A stretch of 64,000 bases of DNA from JAZKJD01 sp040384585 (GCA_040384585.1 JAZKJD010000002.1:1-64000); one strand, 5' to 3'; counted from the first letter of the stretch, positions 51,362-60,792 are shown. The notes: generated by a model from the sequence alone, not told the origin. Translations and numbers: made by a program.

Positions 51362-54238
51362 ATGGATATTATTCAAATTCGTGGCGCTCGTACGCATAAT
51401 CTAAAAAATATCGATCTCGATATTCCACGAGGTCAATTAGTGATCATGACTGGCTTATCGGGTTCTGGAAAATCTTCTTTGGCATTCGATACCCTCTATG
51501 CAGAAGGTCAGCGCCGCTATGTGGAGTCCTTATCTTCCTATGCGCGACAGTTTCTTTCTATGATGGAAAAACCGGATGTCGACCATATTGAAGGACTTTC
51601 TCCGGCGATTGCTATCGATCAAAAATCAACCTCGCATAATCCGCGTTCTACGGTAGGAACGGTAACAGAAATTTACGATTATCTGCGTGTCTTGTTTGCT
51701 AGGGTAGGGGAGCCTCGTTGTCCTATCCATGGAACCCCACTTGCCGCACAGAGTATCAGCCAAATGGTGGAGTCGCTAATAGCATTGCCTTTAGAAACTC
51801 GCCTACTAATATTAGCCCCTGTCGTTCAAGGACGAAAAGGTGAATATAAGCAATTGTTTGATCATCTGCGCAGCCAAGGCTATCTCCGTGTGCGTATTGA
51901 TGGAAAATTACAGGAACTTGACCAAGTTTCTTCATTAAACGCTAAACAAAAGCACAACATTGAGGTTGTCGTCGATAGAATAAAAGTAAAATCGGATAAT
52001 CGGCTTCGTTTAAGTGAATCCTTGGCAACAGCAGCTTTCTTGAGCGAAGGCTTAGTGATTGCGGTGCTACAACAGGACTTGCCGAAAAAAAAATCCCAAG
52101 AATTGGTTTTTTCGGAGCGCTTTGCGTGTCCAAGCTGTGGTTATAGCATCACTGAATTAGAACCTCGATTGTTTTCATTTAATAATCCGGCAGGCGCTTG
52201 TCCACAGTGTGATGGTATTGGTCATGAACAAATTTTTGATCTGGAAAAAGTATTATCGCAACCCAGCGTCAGTTTGGCAAAAGGGGCTATCTCGAGTTGG
52301 AATTCACAGAATCCCTATTATTTTTCCCTTTTAACGGCGTTAGCGAAACATTATCAGTTTTCGCTGGATAAGCCTTTTAATAAACTTCCTAAAACCATTC
52401 AAAAGATTATTTTATATGGTAGTGGGAAAGAAGAGATTAATTTTCATTATCAAACCGAAAAAGGATACACCTACAATAAAAAGAAACCCTTTGAAGGGGT
52501 TATTCCGATGATGCAACGCCGTTATCAAGAAACTGAATCACAGATGGTAAGAGAGGAGTTGGCTCGTTATCTGGCATTAAAACCCTGTTCAGCGTGTGCT
52601 GGGACACGCTTAAAAGAAGCGGCACGTCATGTTTTTATTGGTAATAAATCCATTGCTGAATGGTCGGTATTGCCTATTGATAACTTAAAGATACATTTTG
52701 AAAAATTAGTCTTGTCAGGACAACGCGCTAAGATTGCTGATCGATTAAAAAAGGAAATTGTTGAACGTTTGAGCTTTTTAATCGATGTAGGCTTAGAATA
52801 TTTATCATTAGATCGCAGTGCAGATACCTTGTCTGGAGGAGAATCTCAGCGAATACGACTCGCCAGTCAAATTGGTTCGGGTTTGGTCGGTGTCATGTAT
52901 ATTTTGGATGAGCCCTCCATTGGATTGCATCAACGTGATAATGGACGATTGCTCAGTACCTTATTACGCTTACGTGACTTAGGAAATACGGTGATTGTTG
53001 TCGAACATGATGAGGACGCCATACGTCATGCCGATCATGTCATTGATATGGGCCCGGGTGCAGGAATACATGGAGGGCAGGTGATTGCACAAGGTTCTCC
53101 GGCCGCTATTATGCGGAATCCTGATTCCTTAACAGGTCAATATCTTTCAGGCGAGCGTCGCATTGAATGTCCTAAAAAGCGTCATAAACTGGATCCAGAA
53201 CACGTACTGACCTTGACTGGGGCTTCGGGAAATAATTTAAAGCATGTTAATATCGAAATTCCCTTGGGTTTAATGACTTGTATTACTGGCGTTTCAGGCT
53301 CTGGAAAATCCACCTTAATCAACGATACTCTCTATCCCATCGCAGCGAGACGATTAAATGCAGCAACGCTGATCCAGCCTGCTCCTTTTAACAAGATTGC
53401 TGGATTAGATCAGCTGGATAAAGTGATTGATATTGATCAAAGTCCTATTGGCCGTACCCCTCGTTCTAATCCGGCGACTTACATAGGCTTGTTCACAGCC
53501 ATACGCGAATTATTCGCGGCTACCCCTGAAGCGCGTTCACGTGGTTATACACCCGGCAGATTTAGTTTTAACGTGAAAGGAGGACGTTGCGAAAGCTGTG
53601 AGGGTGATGGCGTACTGAAGGTTGAAATGCATTTTCTGGCGGATATCTATGTGCAATGTGATGTTTGCAAAGGGCAACGCTATAACCGTGAGACTTTAGA
53701 GATTCACTATAAAGGTAAAACAATCCATCAGATTTTAGAAATGACCGTGGAAGAAGCCTCTGTGTTCTTTAATCCTATTCCCGCACTGGCTAGAAAGTTA
53801 CAAACACTGATAGAGGTGGGTCTTGCTTATATTCATCTGGGTCAAAGCGCGCCGACCTTATCCGGAGGAGAAGCCCAGCGCGTTAAATTGGCGAAAGAAC
53901 TCAGTAAACGAGACACCGGGAGAACGCTATATATCCTTGATGAACCGACAACCGGTTTGCATTTTTATGATATTGAACAACTTTTAAAGGTGTTATATCG
54001 TTTGCGTGATCGTGGCAATACTGTCGTAGTGATTGAACATAATCTGGATGTTATCAAAACTGCCGATTGGATTATTGATTTAGGTCCTGAAGGCGGGAGT
54101 AAAGGTGGTCACATCGTTTGTGTTGGGACGCCGGAACAAGTTGCCAAAAATCCATCCTCTTATACGGGAGAATTTTTAAAGCCCGTGTTGGGGAAAAAAA
54201 CTAGCTTGTTTATTGAAAAAAATGGCCGTAATGGCTAA
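51362..54238 (+). CDS. uvrA: Excinuclease ABC subunit A
   Basis: UvrA is the damage-recognition ATPase of nucleotide excision repair. The 958-residue protein has two ABC modules: Walker A GLSGSGKSSLAFDTLY and GVSGSGKSTLINDTLY. Zinc-finger cysteines appear in CPSCGYSITELEPRLFSFNN and CESCEGDGVLKVEMHFLADI. The signatures are LSGGESQRIRLASQI and LSGGEAQRVKLAKEL, with Walker B segments VMYILDEPSIGLHQRD and LYILDEPTTGLHFYD. It is slightly longer than usual by a short tail (LGKKTSLFIEKNGRNG). Confidence 0.97.
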   Translation: MDIIQIRGARTHNLKNIDLDIPRGQLVIMTGLSGSGKSSLAFDTLYAEGQRRYVESLSSYARQFLSMMEKPDVDHIEGLSPAIAIDQKSTSHNPRSTVGTVTEIYDYLRVLFARVGEPRCPIHGTPLAAQSISQMVESLIALPLETRLLILAPVVQGRKGEYKQLFDHLRSQGYLRVRIDGKLQELDQVSSLNAKQKHNIEVVVDRIKVKSDNRLRLSESLATAAFLSEGLVIAVLQQDLPKKKSQELVFSERFACPSCGYSITELEPRLFSFNNPAGACPQCDGIGHEQIFDLEKVLSQPSVSLAKGAISSWNSQNPYYFSLLTALAKHYQFSLDKPFNKLPKTIQKIILYGSGKEEINFHYQTEKGYTYNKKKPFEGVIPMMQRRYQETESQMVREELARYLALKPCSACAGTRLKEAARHVFIGNKSIAEWSVLPIDNLKIHFEKLVLSGQRAKIADRLKKEIVERLSFLIDVGLEYLSLDRSADTLSGGESQRIRLASQIGSGLVGVMYILDEPSIGLHQRDNGRLLSTLLRLRDLGNTVIVVEHDEDAIRHADHVIDMGPGAGIHGGQVIAQGSPAAIMRNPDSLTGQYLSGERRIECPKKRHKLDPEHVLTLTGASGNNLKHVNIEIPLGLMTCITGVSGSGKSTLINDTLYPIAARRLNAATLIQPAPFNKIAGLDQLDKVIDIDQSPIGRTPRSNPATYIGLFTAIRELFAATPEARSRGYTPGRFSFNVKGGRCESCEGDGVLKVEMHFLADIYVQCDVCKGQRYNRETLEIHYKGKTIHQILEMTVEEASVFFNPIPALARKLQTLIEVGLAYIHLGQSAPTLSGGEAQRVKLAKELSKRDTGRTLYILDEPTTGLHFYDIEQLLKVLYRLRDRGNTVVVIEHNLDVIKTADWIIDLGPEGGSKGGHIVCVGTPEQVAKNPSSYTGEFLKPVLGKKTSLFIEKNGRNG

Positions 54239-54276
54239 AAGCGTCATTATTAGGCCTGTGGTAGGGTGCGGGTCCT

Positions 54277-54332
54277 GACAGCAGGGTACTCATTTTTTCG
54301 CCTTGCGTCGAAAAAATGAGTACCCTGCTGTC
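54277..54332. repeat. Perfect 24-bp-arm palindrome between uvrA and the omp array
   Basis: gacagcagggtactcatttt with ttcg, an eight-base centre (ccttgcgt), then the exact complement ending ccctgctgtc. It lies between convergent uvrA and omp genes and could stop both transcripts. A half copy, including the catagtcttg flank, is at 18263-18315. Confidence 0.8.
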
Positions 54333-54367
54333 ACCAGAACAAGACTATGACCCTGATGAAGAAACGA

Positions 54368-55078
54368 TTAACCAAAGTTATAGCCAACACCGACAGCAAC
54401 AAAGTCAATGTTACCAGGACGATTTTTTCCTAGTGGTTGGATATGGGTCCATGAGGTATCAATAGAAACGTTTGGCGTAATATCATAGCTGACACCGATA
54501 GCCGCTTCTGGCGCCCATTTGTGCTTGGCAATATTCGCTGCTGTATTCAGATCAATGGAGGCTGGAGTAGGGTGAAGATCATCTGGAATATCTAGTTTAC
54601 CTTTTAAGGTAGTCGTTAAATAAGCAACACCTAATTTAGCATACACGCTAAAGTTACTAGCAATAGGTATAATGCCTTTTGCAGCAACATCAATCGCATT
54701 TTGATTTAAACTAATTGAGCCAGGTATAGTCACAGGTACTGGAGCTATAGCATTATTAATAAATTCCCCGTGAACTTTCTTTGGCCTTAATTGCATATAG
54801 CCAAGCTCCAATGCAAAGTTTTCATTAAATTGGTAGCCAAGCGCTAAACGACCGGCGAAACCATCATTTGAGATGTTAGTTGCGCCATTATCAAGGTTAA
54901 TAGTAGAACCCATAGGAAGGTTATTATTAATATCTGCAATATTTGTTTTACTTCCTAAATGTGTCTTTGCATAACCGAGCTGACCGGTTATATAGATGCC
55001 AGGGTCGGCGGCATTCGCAGCCATAATGCTGAGTGTAGAAACACCAAGCACAGCAGCAGTTAGTACTTTTTTAAGCAT
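54368..55078 (-). CDS. Outer-membrane beta-barrel protein, paralogue 1
   Basis: ATG 55078 gives a signal peptide (MLKKVLTAAVLGVSTLSIMAANA) and ggag lies upstream; the longer open frame to 55201 runs through the intergenic hairpin. The mature barrel (about 213 residues) has alternating strands such as GLAYHQFN-like patterns: FAGRLALGYQFNENFALELG, YMQLRPKKVHGE. It ends with the array-wide motif TPNVSIDTSWTHIQPLGKNR and the C-terminal strand VAVGVGYNFG. It belongs to the opacity/OmpA-like small barrel class. The 3' 130 bases are nearly the same as in the next gene. Confidence 0.88.
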   Translation of the reverse strand: MLKKVLTAAVLGVSTLSIMAANAADPGIYITGQLGYAKTHLGSKTNIADINNNLPMGSTINLDNGATNISNDGFAGRLALGYQFNENFALELGYMQLRPKKVHGEFINNAIAPVPVTIPGSISLNQNAIDVAAKGIIPIASNFSVYAKLGVAYLTTTLKGKLDIPDDLHPTPASIDLNTAANIAKHKWAPEAAIGVSYDITPNVSIDTSWTHIQPLGKNRPGNIDFVAVGVGYNFG

Positions 55079-55168
55079 TTTATTGTTCTCCAGAGAGCTT
55101 AATGAGTTACGCTGGTCATTATTCAATCTATATTGATAGCTGTCAAGCAATATCAAGAGAAAGAAAAT

Positions 55169-55197
55169 CCTCGAAGTTGCTATTCGCAACTTCAAGG
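55169..55197 (-). terminator. Terminator after outer-membrane paralogue 2
   Basis: On the minus strand tccttgaagttgcgaatagc and aacttcgagga form a stem of about 12 bp with one mismatch and a five-base loop, followed by ttttctttc. It closely resembles the lolB hairpin at 25503-25541. Confidence 0.75.
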
Positions 55198-55235
55198 ACA
55201 ATGGGTGTAGATGACATTATTAATCGAAGAAACGA

Positions 55236-55913
55236 TTAACCAAAGTTATAGCCAACACCGACAGCAACAAAGTCAATATTATTGGGACGGTTTTTGCCTA
55301 GGGGTTGGATATGCGTCCATGAGGTATCGATAGAAACGTTTGGCGTAATATCATAGCTGACACCAACAGCCGCTTCAGGCGCCCATTTGTGTTTAGCAAT
55401 ACCTAAAGTGCTATTTAAGTCAGCAGTAATAGGGAAAGAAGCGCCACCTGTTGTCATGTCCATCTTTGTGCTAGTAGTCAAATAAGCAACACCTAATTTG
55501 CCGTACACATTGATGTTAGTAGTAAGGGGTAAGATCCCTTTCGTTGCAATATCAATAGCATTTTGATTCAAATTCAGTGAAATAGGTGTGGCAGGATCTG
55601 AAGCGTCCCCAGGAATGATGCCGTCACCTTTCTTTGAGCGCAATTGTAAATAACCTAATTCAACTGCCCAATTGGGGGTGAATTGATAACCAATCGCTAA
55701 ACGACCGGCTAAACCGTTGTTAGATAAATTGGGTTTAAAAAGAATAATGCTACTAAAAGGCAGCATAATAGGGGATTTAATTTTACTTCCCATGTGGGTA
55801 TCAGCGTAACCCAGCTGACCGGTTACATAGGCGCCAGGGGCAGCGGCATTGGCAGCCATCACACCGAGTACAGAAATACCCAGTATAGCGGTTGTAAGTA
55901 TTTTTCTAAGCAT
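55236..55913 (-). CDS. Outer-membrane beta-barrel protein, paralogue 2
   Basis: The 225-residue product starts MLRKILTTAILGISVLGVMA with a cleavable signal ending AANA. It has GQLGYADTHMGSK, LAGRLAIGYQFTPNWAVELG and the ending TPNVSIDTSWTHIQPLGKNR, VAVGVGYNFG. It is the closest relative of paralogue 1: the identity at the 3' end continues beyond the stop codon (cgattaaccaaagttatagc), which suggests recent duplication or gene conversion. Confidence 0.88.
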   Translation of the reverse strand: MLRKILTTAILGISVLGVMAANAAAPGAYVTGQLGYADTHMGSKIKSPIMLPFSSIILFKPNLSNNGLAGRLAIGYQFTPNWAVELGYLQLRSKKGDGIIPGDASDPATPISLNLNQNAIDIATKGILPLTTNINVYGKLGVAYLTTSTKMDMTTGGASFPITADLNSTLGIAKHKWAPEAAVGVSYDITPNVSIDTSWTHIQPLGKNRPNNIDFVAVGVGYNFG

Positions 55914-56053
55914 TTTATTATTCTCCAAAGAGTTTAACTAGTTAAGTTGGCATATTTAACCTATGCACATAGGAAATGTCAAGCAATGTCAATAGGCTTT
56001 TATTATTATTTTTAACAGAAAATACCTATTTATTAGCTGAGATAAAGGTTAAT

Positions 56054-56080
56054 AAAAGCCCAGAAAATACCAGGCTTTTT
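56054..56080 (-). terminator. Terminator after outer-membrane paralogue 3
   Basis: On the minus strand aaaagcctggtattttctgg followed by gctttt makes a hairpin with a seven-pair stem and a T run (gcttttatt). It lies about 30 bases past the paralogue 3 stop. Confidence 0.7.
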
Positions 56081-56110
56081 GTTTAGTGGCGGTTAATTCA
56101 AGTCCCAAGA

Positions 56111-56722
56111 TTAACCAAAGTTGTAGCCAACACCGACAGCAACAAAATCAATGTTACCGGGACGGTCACGGTCATTGCCTAGTTGTTGGATATGGGTCCA
56201 TGAGGTGTCGACAGAAACGTTTGGCGTAATGTCATAACTGACACCGACAGCGGCTTCTGGTGCCCATTTGCGATCATGAGATTCAGCAGTTAGATGAGCT
56301 TCGCCATTGTCACCTTTGGATTGTATTGTAGAGGTTAAGTAAGCAACACCGACTTTACCATAGGCATTAAACTGGTTACTAAGTGGTAAAGTAGCTTTAG
56401 CCGCAACGTCAATAGCATATTGGCTAAAATGAAAAGAGGTAAACGGTGTAGGCCCGGGTGGAATGTCAGTCTTTGTTGAACGTAATTTCAAATAACCTAA
56501 TTCAACTGCCCAATTAGGGGTAAATTGGTAACCAATCGCCAAACGACCCGCTAAACCATTATTAACTAAACCAGAACCTTTTAATTTATCTTCAGTGTTT
56601 AAATGAGTATTGGCATAACCGAGCTGGCCAGTTATATATGCGCCAGGGATGGCGGCATTTGCAGCCATAATGCCAAGTGCCGAAACACCGAGCACGGCCG
56701 TGATAAGTACTTTTTTAATCAT
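56111..56722 (-). CDS. Outer-membrane beta-barrel protein, paralogue 3
   Basis: The 203-residue product begins MIKKVLITAVLGVSALGIMA with a signal ending AANA. The barrel is shorter than in paralogues 1 and 2 because surface loops are reduced. It keeps LAGRLAIGYQFTPNWAVELG, QYAIDVAAKATLPLSNQFNA, YGKVGVAYLTS and the closing strand VAVGVGYNFG. A duplicated, slightly altered loop reads GNDRDRPGNIDF. A ggag site precedes the start. Confidence 0.88.
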   Translation of the reverse strand: MIKKVLITAVLGVSALGIMAANAAIPGAYITGQLGYANTHLNTEDKLKGSGLVNNGLAGRLAIGYQFTPNWAVELGYLKLRSTKTDIPPGPTPFTSFHFSQYAIDVAAKATLPLSNQFNAYGKVGVAYLTSTIQSKGDNGEAHLTAESHDRKWAPEAAVGVSYDITPNVSVDTSWTHIQQLGNDRDRPGNIDFVAVGVGYNFG

Positions 56723-56886
56723 TTATTATTCTCTCCTTATGTAAGAGGTTAACTAGTTAAACGAGTGCCTATTTAAACGTCTGGTCAAATGCTTGTCAAG
56801 ATCTGTCAAGGGAGATTAACACTATTTATATTGATCTATTGTTAATTTATTGTGTAGGCAAATTCTTAACATTTTTTTTGAAAAAA

Positions 56887-56912
56887 AAACCCCTTAGAAC
56901 AGGGGTTTTTAT
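56887..56912 (-). terminator. Intrinsic terminator after outer-membrane paralogue 4
   Basis: aaaaacccctgttctaaggg plus gttttt, read on the minus strand, is a compact stem with a long T run beyond it. It follows the paralogue 4 stop at 56925 by about 12 bases and is symmetrical enough to work in both directions. Confidence 0.85.
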
Positions 56913-56924
56913 TAAGAGAAAGCA

Positions 56925-57608
56925 TTAACCGAAATGATATCCAACACCCACAGCAAGGAAATCGATATTGCCAGGGCGGTTGTTTCCAATCGGTTGGATA
57001 TGGGTAAAAGAGGTATCTACCGTGACATTCGGTGTAATATCGTAGCCCATACCCACAGCAACTTCAGGTGCCCATTTGTGTTTAGCAATTCCCAGTTGAT
57101 CATTGATGTTAGAAGATTGGCCGTATTGTTGTGCTTCTAAGCGAGTGGTTAAATAGGCAATGCCCACCTTACCATAAAGATTGACATTATTAGTGATCGG
57201 AAGACTTCCTTTTCCTGCAATATCAAGAGCATATTGATCACCAGAGTAGCTCATGTCTGACAAACTTTTATAGTTTGCTGATTTGAGCTGTAGGTAACCC
57301 AGTTCTACAGCAAGATTTTGATCGAACTTGTAACCTACTGCCACGCGACCTGTAATACCATTGTTGTCAAAAGCATTACCCATGGATGACACTTGCGCTT
57401 TCATATGCGTATCCGCATAACCCACTTGGGCAGTAGCATATAAGTGTGAAACGAATCCAGGGATATTCGATGAATTAGAAGATGAATTAGAAATAGTGGC
57501 TGCTTGAATTTGTTTATTGTTATTCACATCTCTAACATCGGCGTTGGCGGTTATCATATTCAATGCGCAAACACTAAGTACGCTAGTCGTTATTATTTTC
57601 TTGAGCAT
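56925..57608 (-). CDS. Outer-membrane beta-barrel protein, paralogue 4
   Basis: The 227-residue product starts MLKKIITTSVLSVCALNMIT with a signal ending TANA. It has an extra Asn/Ser-rich N-terminal segment (NNKQIQAATISNSSSNSSNI) before the barrel. The barrel has AQVGYADTHMKAQ, ITGRVAVGYKFDQNLAVELG and the ending TPNVTVDTSFTHIQPIGNNR, AVGVGYHFG. It is more diverged than paralogues 1-3. Confidence 0.87.
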   Translation of the reverse strand: MLKKIITTSVLSVCALNMITANADVRDVNNNKQIQAATISNSSSNSSNIPGFVSHLYATAQVGYADTHMKAQVSSMGNAFDNNGITGRVAVGYKFDQNLAVELGYLQLKSANYKSLSDMSYSGDQYALDIAGKGSLPITNNVNLYGKVGIAYLTTRLEAQQYGQSSNINDQLGIAKHKWAPEVAVGMGYDITPNVTVDTSFTHIQPIGNNRPGNIDFLAVGVGYHFG

Positions 57609-57695
57609 TATTATTCTCTCCGGAGATTTTTTTATTAGAGAAATACTATTTAACCGTTTATCGGTAACATTGTCAATTTAACGATCAATCAATCC

Positions 57696-58340
57696 TTAGC
57701 CAAAATAATAAGAAACACCGATGGCATAAAAATCACTGCTGGGCGCATGATTATCCCCACCTATTTTTTGAATACGATTCCAAGAAAAGTCAATCGGTAC
57801 ATTAGGTTTCAGTGCATAGCTGATACCTAAACCGAAGGTAGGTTCTAAGGTATTTGAGTAGTCAGTGGTTGATGCCGTATAACCAGCGGTTGTGCCGGCA
57901 TACCCGTGAGAATTGGGTTTAACATAAGCAATACCCCATTTTCCATAAACACTGAGCTGATTCGTAAGTGGTACAATACTTTTCCCCACTAAATCAAAGG
58001 CCCTTTCTTGACTCGATGCGACGGCTGAGTAATGACTACCGTCTCCAGCATTTATACTGGTGTTGCTAAAGCGGCGATAACCAAGCTCAATCGCTAAATT
58101 TTGATTCAGTTGATAGCCAAAACTCAATCGATAAGCCAAGGCCATATTATTAAGATCGGGTAAGGCAACGGGTGAAAACCCATGGGTAATACTAACAAGA
58201 TCGCCTGTATTGATATGGGTATTCCCATATCCCAATTGTGCACCGGCATAAAATCCAGGCATTTCAGCCTGTGCTGTTTGTGAAAGACTGAACGTAGAAA
58301 TGCCTACTAATAACGCTGCCGTGGAAATTTTTTTTAGCAT
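57696..58340 (-). CDS. Outer-membrane beta-barrel protein, paralogue 5
   Basis: The 214-residue product has a signal peptide (MLKKISTAALLVGISTFSLS, QTAQA). The barrel pattern includes GFYAGAQLGYGNTHI, AYRLSFGYQLNQNLAIELGY, SVYGKWGIAYVKP and the C-terminal AIGVSYYFG. It shares the array architecture but not the close sequence identity of paralogues 1-3, so it is an older duplicate. Confidence 0.86.
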   Translation of the reverse strand: MLKKISTAALLVGISTFSLSQTAQAEMPGFYAGAQLGYGNTHINTGDLVSITHGFSPVALPDLNNMALAYRLSFGYQLNQNLAIELGYRRFSNTSINAGDGSHYSAVASSQERAFDLVGKSIVPLTNQLSVYGKWGIAYVKPNSHGYAGTTAGYTASTTDYSNTLEPTFGLGISYALKPNVPIDFSWNRIQKIGGDNHAPSSDFYAIGVSYYFG

Positions 58341-58483
58341 AAATAGGCTCCTATGAAATTAGTGTTATAAATATAAATAGGCTATGCCTTTATGAAGAGG
58401 AGCCTTAGTTTACCTTTATTTTTATAATAAGTTAAGTTAAGTTAAGATGACACTATAAATGGCTTTTTTTACTTCTTTAACTT

Positions 58484-59077
58484 CTACCCGAAGTAATAAG
58501 CGAGTCCTAGTGAATAAAAATCAGCGCTTGGGATAGCATGACTTCCACCCGCACTTTGTAAACGTGCCCAAGCCAAATCAACGACTAGGTTAGGGGTAAT
58601 ATCATAACTTAATCCTAACCCTAGCGCAGGATCCCAGCCATCGGAATAGGCCAAATAGGATTTCCCATTGACCAACGCCGATCCATTAGCCTTCAAGTAA
58701 GCTAAACCCAATTTACCGTAAATATCAAAGTTATTCGATAGCGGTAACATGAGTTTTGCCACAAAGTCGATGGCTTTTTCACTTAAAGAAACATCTTGGC
58801 CGGGAATTCCAGCGATGCCGGAAAATTTTACGTCAGAAAAGCGCATATAGCCAATCTCTGTTGCTAAATTTTGATTAAATTGGTAGCCGCCTGCAATGCG
58901 ACCCGTAAAGACTATTTTGCTATCGATGGAAAGGGCTGCAGCATCGGAGGCTTCAGCATGGGTATTACCGGACCCAACTTGGCCTAAAATATAAAATCCA
59001 GGAATAGAACCGCTAGCTAAAGCCGGAAAACTACAGAAAAAAAGAAATAAGGGCTTTCTCCAAATTTTTTTACACAT
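58484..59077 (-). CDS. Outer-membrane beta-barrel protein, paralogue 6
   Basis: The 197-residue product starts MCKKIWRKPLFLFFCSFPAL with the signal ending ALAS. The barrel has GFYILGQVGSGNTHAEAS, FTGRIAGGYQFNQNLATEIG, YMRFSDVKFSG, DIYGKLGLAYLK and the closing SLGLAYYFG. It is the shortest member and the first on the minus strand. Its upstream region also faces ubiA, which is divergent. Confidence 0.86.
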   Translation of the reverse strand: MCKKIWRKPLFLFFCSFPALASGSIPGFYILGQVGSGNTHAEASDAAALSIDSKIVFTGRIAGGYQFNQNLATEIGYMRFSDVKFSGIAGIPGQDVSLSEKAIDFVAKLMLPLSNNFDIYGKLGLAYLKANGSALVNGKSYLAYSDGWDPALGLGLSYDITPNLVVDLAWARLQSAGGSHAIPSADFYSLGLAYYFG

Positions 59078-59175
59078 CTATCACACTCCTTGTCTAGTAA
59101 AAGTAGTCTCTTAATTGCATTTTCAAAATAGAATAATCTTGAACGCTTAGCATCACCTATTATACGATACCTTTT

Positions 59176-60039
59176 ATGGATCAACACTATCGACTTCGCG
59201 TTTATGCCCGTTTACTCAGGCTACAAAGCCCTATTGGGTGTTTTTTACTCTTATGGCCCACCCTGTGGGCTTTATGGCTAGCAGGAAACGGGCATCCTTC
59301 ATTCAATCTGGTGTTTTTATTTATTGTAGGTACTTTCCTAATGCGTGGGCTTGGTTGTGTTGTTAATGATATTGCGGATAGAAATTTTGATGGTTTTGTT
59401 GCTAGAACGAAAAACAGACCTCTAGCAACAGGCGAGATATCCCTTAAAGAAGCGTTGGGTTTGTTATTATTTTTATGTGTTTTGGCACTGTGCTTAGTTC
59501 TACAGTTTAATCACTTAACGATAACGCTTTCCTTTGTTGGTCTTGCATTAACTATGGTTTACCCCTATACCAAGCGTTTCACCTATTGGCCACAATGGGT
59601 TTTAGGGCTGGCCTTTTCTTGGGGAATTCCTATGGCGTTTGCTGCTCAAACGAACCATGTGCCGGGGTTCGCCTGGTTACTTTTTATCAGTGCGTCGTTA
59701 TGGCCATTGGCTTATGATACCCTATATGCCATGGTAGATAGGAATGACGATAAAAAAATAGGGGTCAAGTCAACGGCTCTCTTTTTCTCTCAACACGATC
59801 GCCTATTTATAGCGGTAGTACAGATGTGTTTTATTGTTTTGTTAGCTTGGTTTGGCTACTTACGTAAGTTACACCATTTTTTTTATTTAGGTTTAAGTGT
59901 TGCTGCTGGATTATTAGGTTATCAACAGTATTTAATCAAGGATAGAAAACCTGAACGATGCTTTAAGGCCTTTTTGAATAATACTTGGGTGGGGGCTTCT
60001 ATATTTTTAGCTTTTTTTTTAGGAATTCGTCCTTTATAA
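59176..60039 (+). CDS. ubiA: 4-hydroxybenzoate octaprenyltransferase
   Basis: UbiA attaches the polyprenyl tail in ubiquinone synthesis in the inner membrane. The 287-residue protein has about eight membrane helices. The two aspartate-rich motifs are CVVNDIADRNFDGFVARTKN and AYDTLYAMVDRNDDKKIG. Length is standard. ubiC is not adjacent. Ubiquinone made here would feed succinate dehydrogenase encoded earlier in the window. Confidence 0.95.
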   Translation: MDQHYRLRVYARLLRLQSPIGCFLLLWPTLWALWLAGNGHPSFNLVFLFIVGTFLMRGLGCVVNDIADRNFDGFVARTKNRPLATGEISLKEALGLLLFLCVLALCLVLQFNHLTITLSFVGLALTMVYPYTKRFTYWPQWVLGLAFSWGIPMAFAAQTNHVPGFAWLLFISASLWPLAYDTLYAMVDRNDDKKIGVKSTALFFSQHDRLFIAVVQMCFIVLLAWFGYLRKLHHFFYLGLSVAAGLLGYQQYLIKDRKPERCFKAFLNNTWVGASIFLAFFLGIRPL

Positions 60040-60061
60040 TTTTTACTAGTGTGTCGTCATT

Positions 60062-60559
60062 ATGAATAAAACGGTCATTTATCCAGGTACTTTTGATCCG
60101 ATTACCAATGGACATTTTGATCTAGTGCAGCGTGCGGCCCGTTTATTTGAACGGGTTATCGTCGCTGTTGCTAAAAACCCAAGTAAAACTCCCTTATTTT
60201 CTCTAAATAAGCGAATTGAACTAGCGAAGCAAGCGTTACAGGACTTAACAAACGTTGAGGTGCTTGGATTTCAGGGCTTATTAATTGATTGTGCTAAACA
60301 ACATAAAGCGCATGTTATTCTACGCGGGTTACGTGCAGTTTCCGACTTTGAATATGAATTCCAATTAGCTAGCATGAATCGAAATATGATGTCTGAGTTA
60401 GAAACCCTTTTTTTAACACCTGCAGAGCAGTATTCGTTTATTTCAGCTAATTTAGTCAGAGAAATTGCCAGTCTAGGTGGTGATGTGACGCAGTTTGTTC
60501 CTGCTAGCGTAGCCCAGGCGTTACAGGCGTTAAAAGAGGGTCTATGTCGCTACTCATAA
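60062..60559 (+). CDS. coaD: Phosphopantetheine adenylyltransferase
   Basis: CoaD makes dephospho-CoA from phosphopantetheine and ATP. The 165-residue protein has the nucleotidyltransferase motif YPGTFDPITNGHFDLVQRA, HVILRGLRAVSDFEYEFQLA and TPAEQYSFISANLVREIASL. The start lies next to a 13-base piece (gtgtgtcgtcatt) also found in the inverted-repeat element at 27025. It overlaps the ferredoxin gene by 16 bases. Confidence 0.96.
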   Translation: MNKTVIYPGTFDPITNGHFDLVQRAARLFERVIVAVAKNPSKTPLFSLNKRIELAKQALQDLTNVEVLGFQGLLIDCAKQHKAHVILRGLRAVSDFEYEFQLASMNRNMMSELETLFLTPAEQYSFISANLVREIASLGGDVTQFVPASVAQALQALKEGLCRYS

Positions 60560-60792
60560 CAGATGATTGCATTAACTGTGATGTCTGTGAACCAGAATGT
60601 CCTAATCACGCTATTTCGCAAGGTGAGCTTATCTATGAAATTAATTCTGATAAGTGCACCGAATGTGTCGGTCATTTTGATGCCCCTCAATGTATACAGG
60701 TTTGCCCCGTTGCTTGTATTGTGATCAACCCTAAGGAGAAAGAGACTCAAGAGCAGCTTCTGGAGAAATATAAAAAACTAGTGACTCAATAA
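60544..60792 (+). CDS. yfhL: YfhL-family 2[4Fe-4S] ferredoxin
   Basis: The 82-residue ferredoxin has cysteines in CINCDVCEPECPNHAIS and CTECVGHFDAPQCIQVCPVACI, including the insertion between the first two cysteines of the second set that marks the YfhL type. The start overlaps coaD by 16 bases, so it is translated from within the coaD end; the coaD-ferredoxin pair is common in gammaproteobacteria. Confidence 0.93.
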   Translation: MSLLITDDCINCDVCEPECPNHAISQGELIYEINSDKCTECVGHFDAPQCIQVCPVACIVINPKEKETQEQLLEKYKKLVTQ

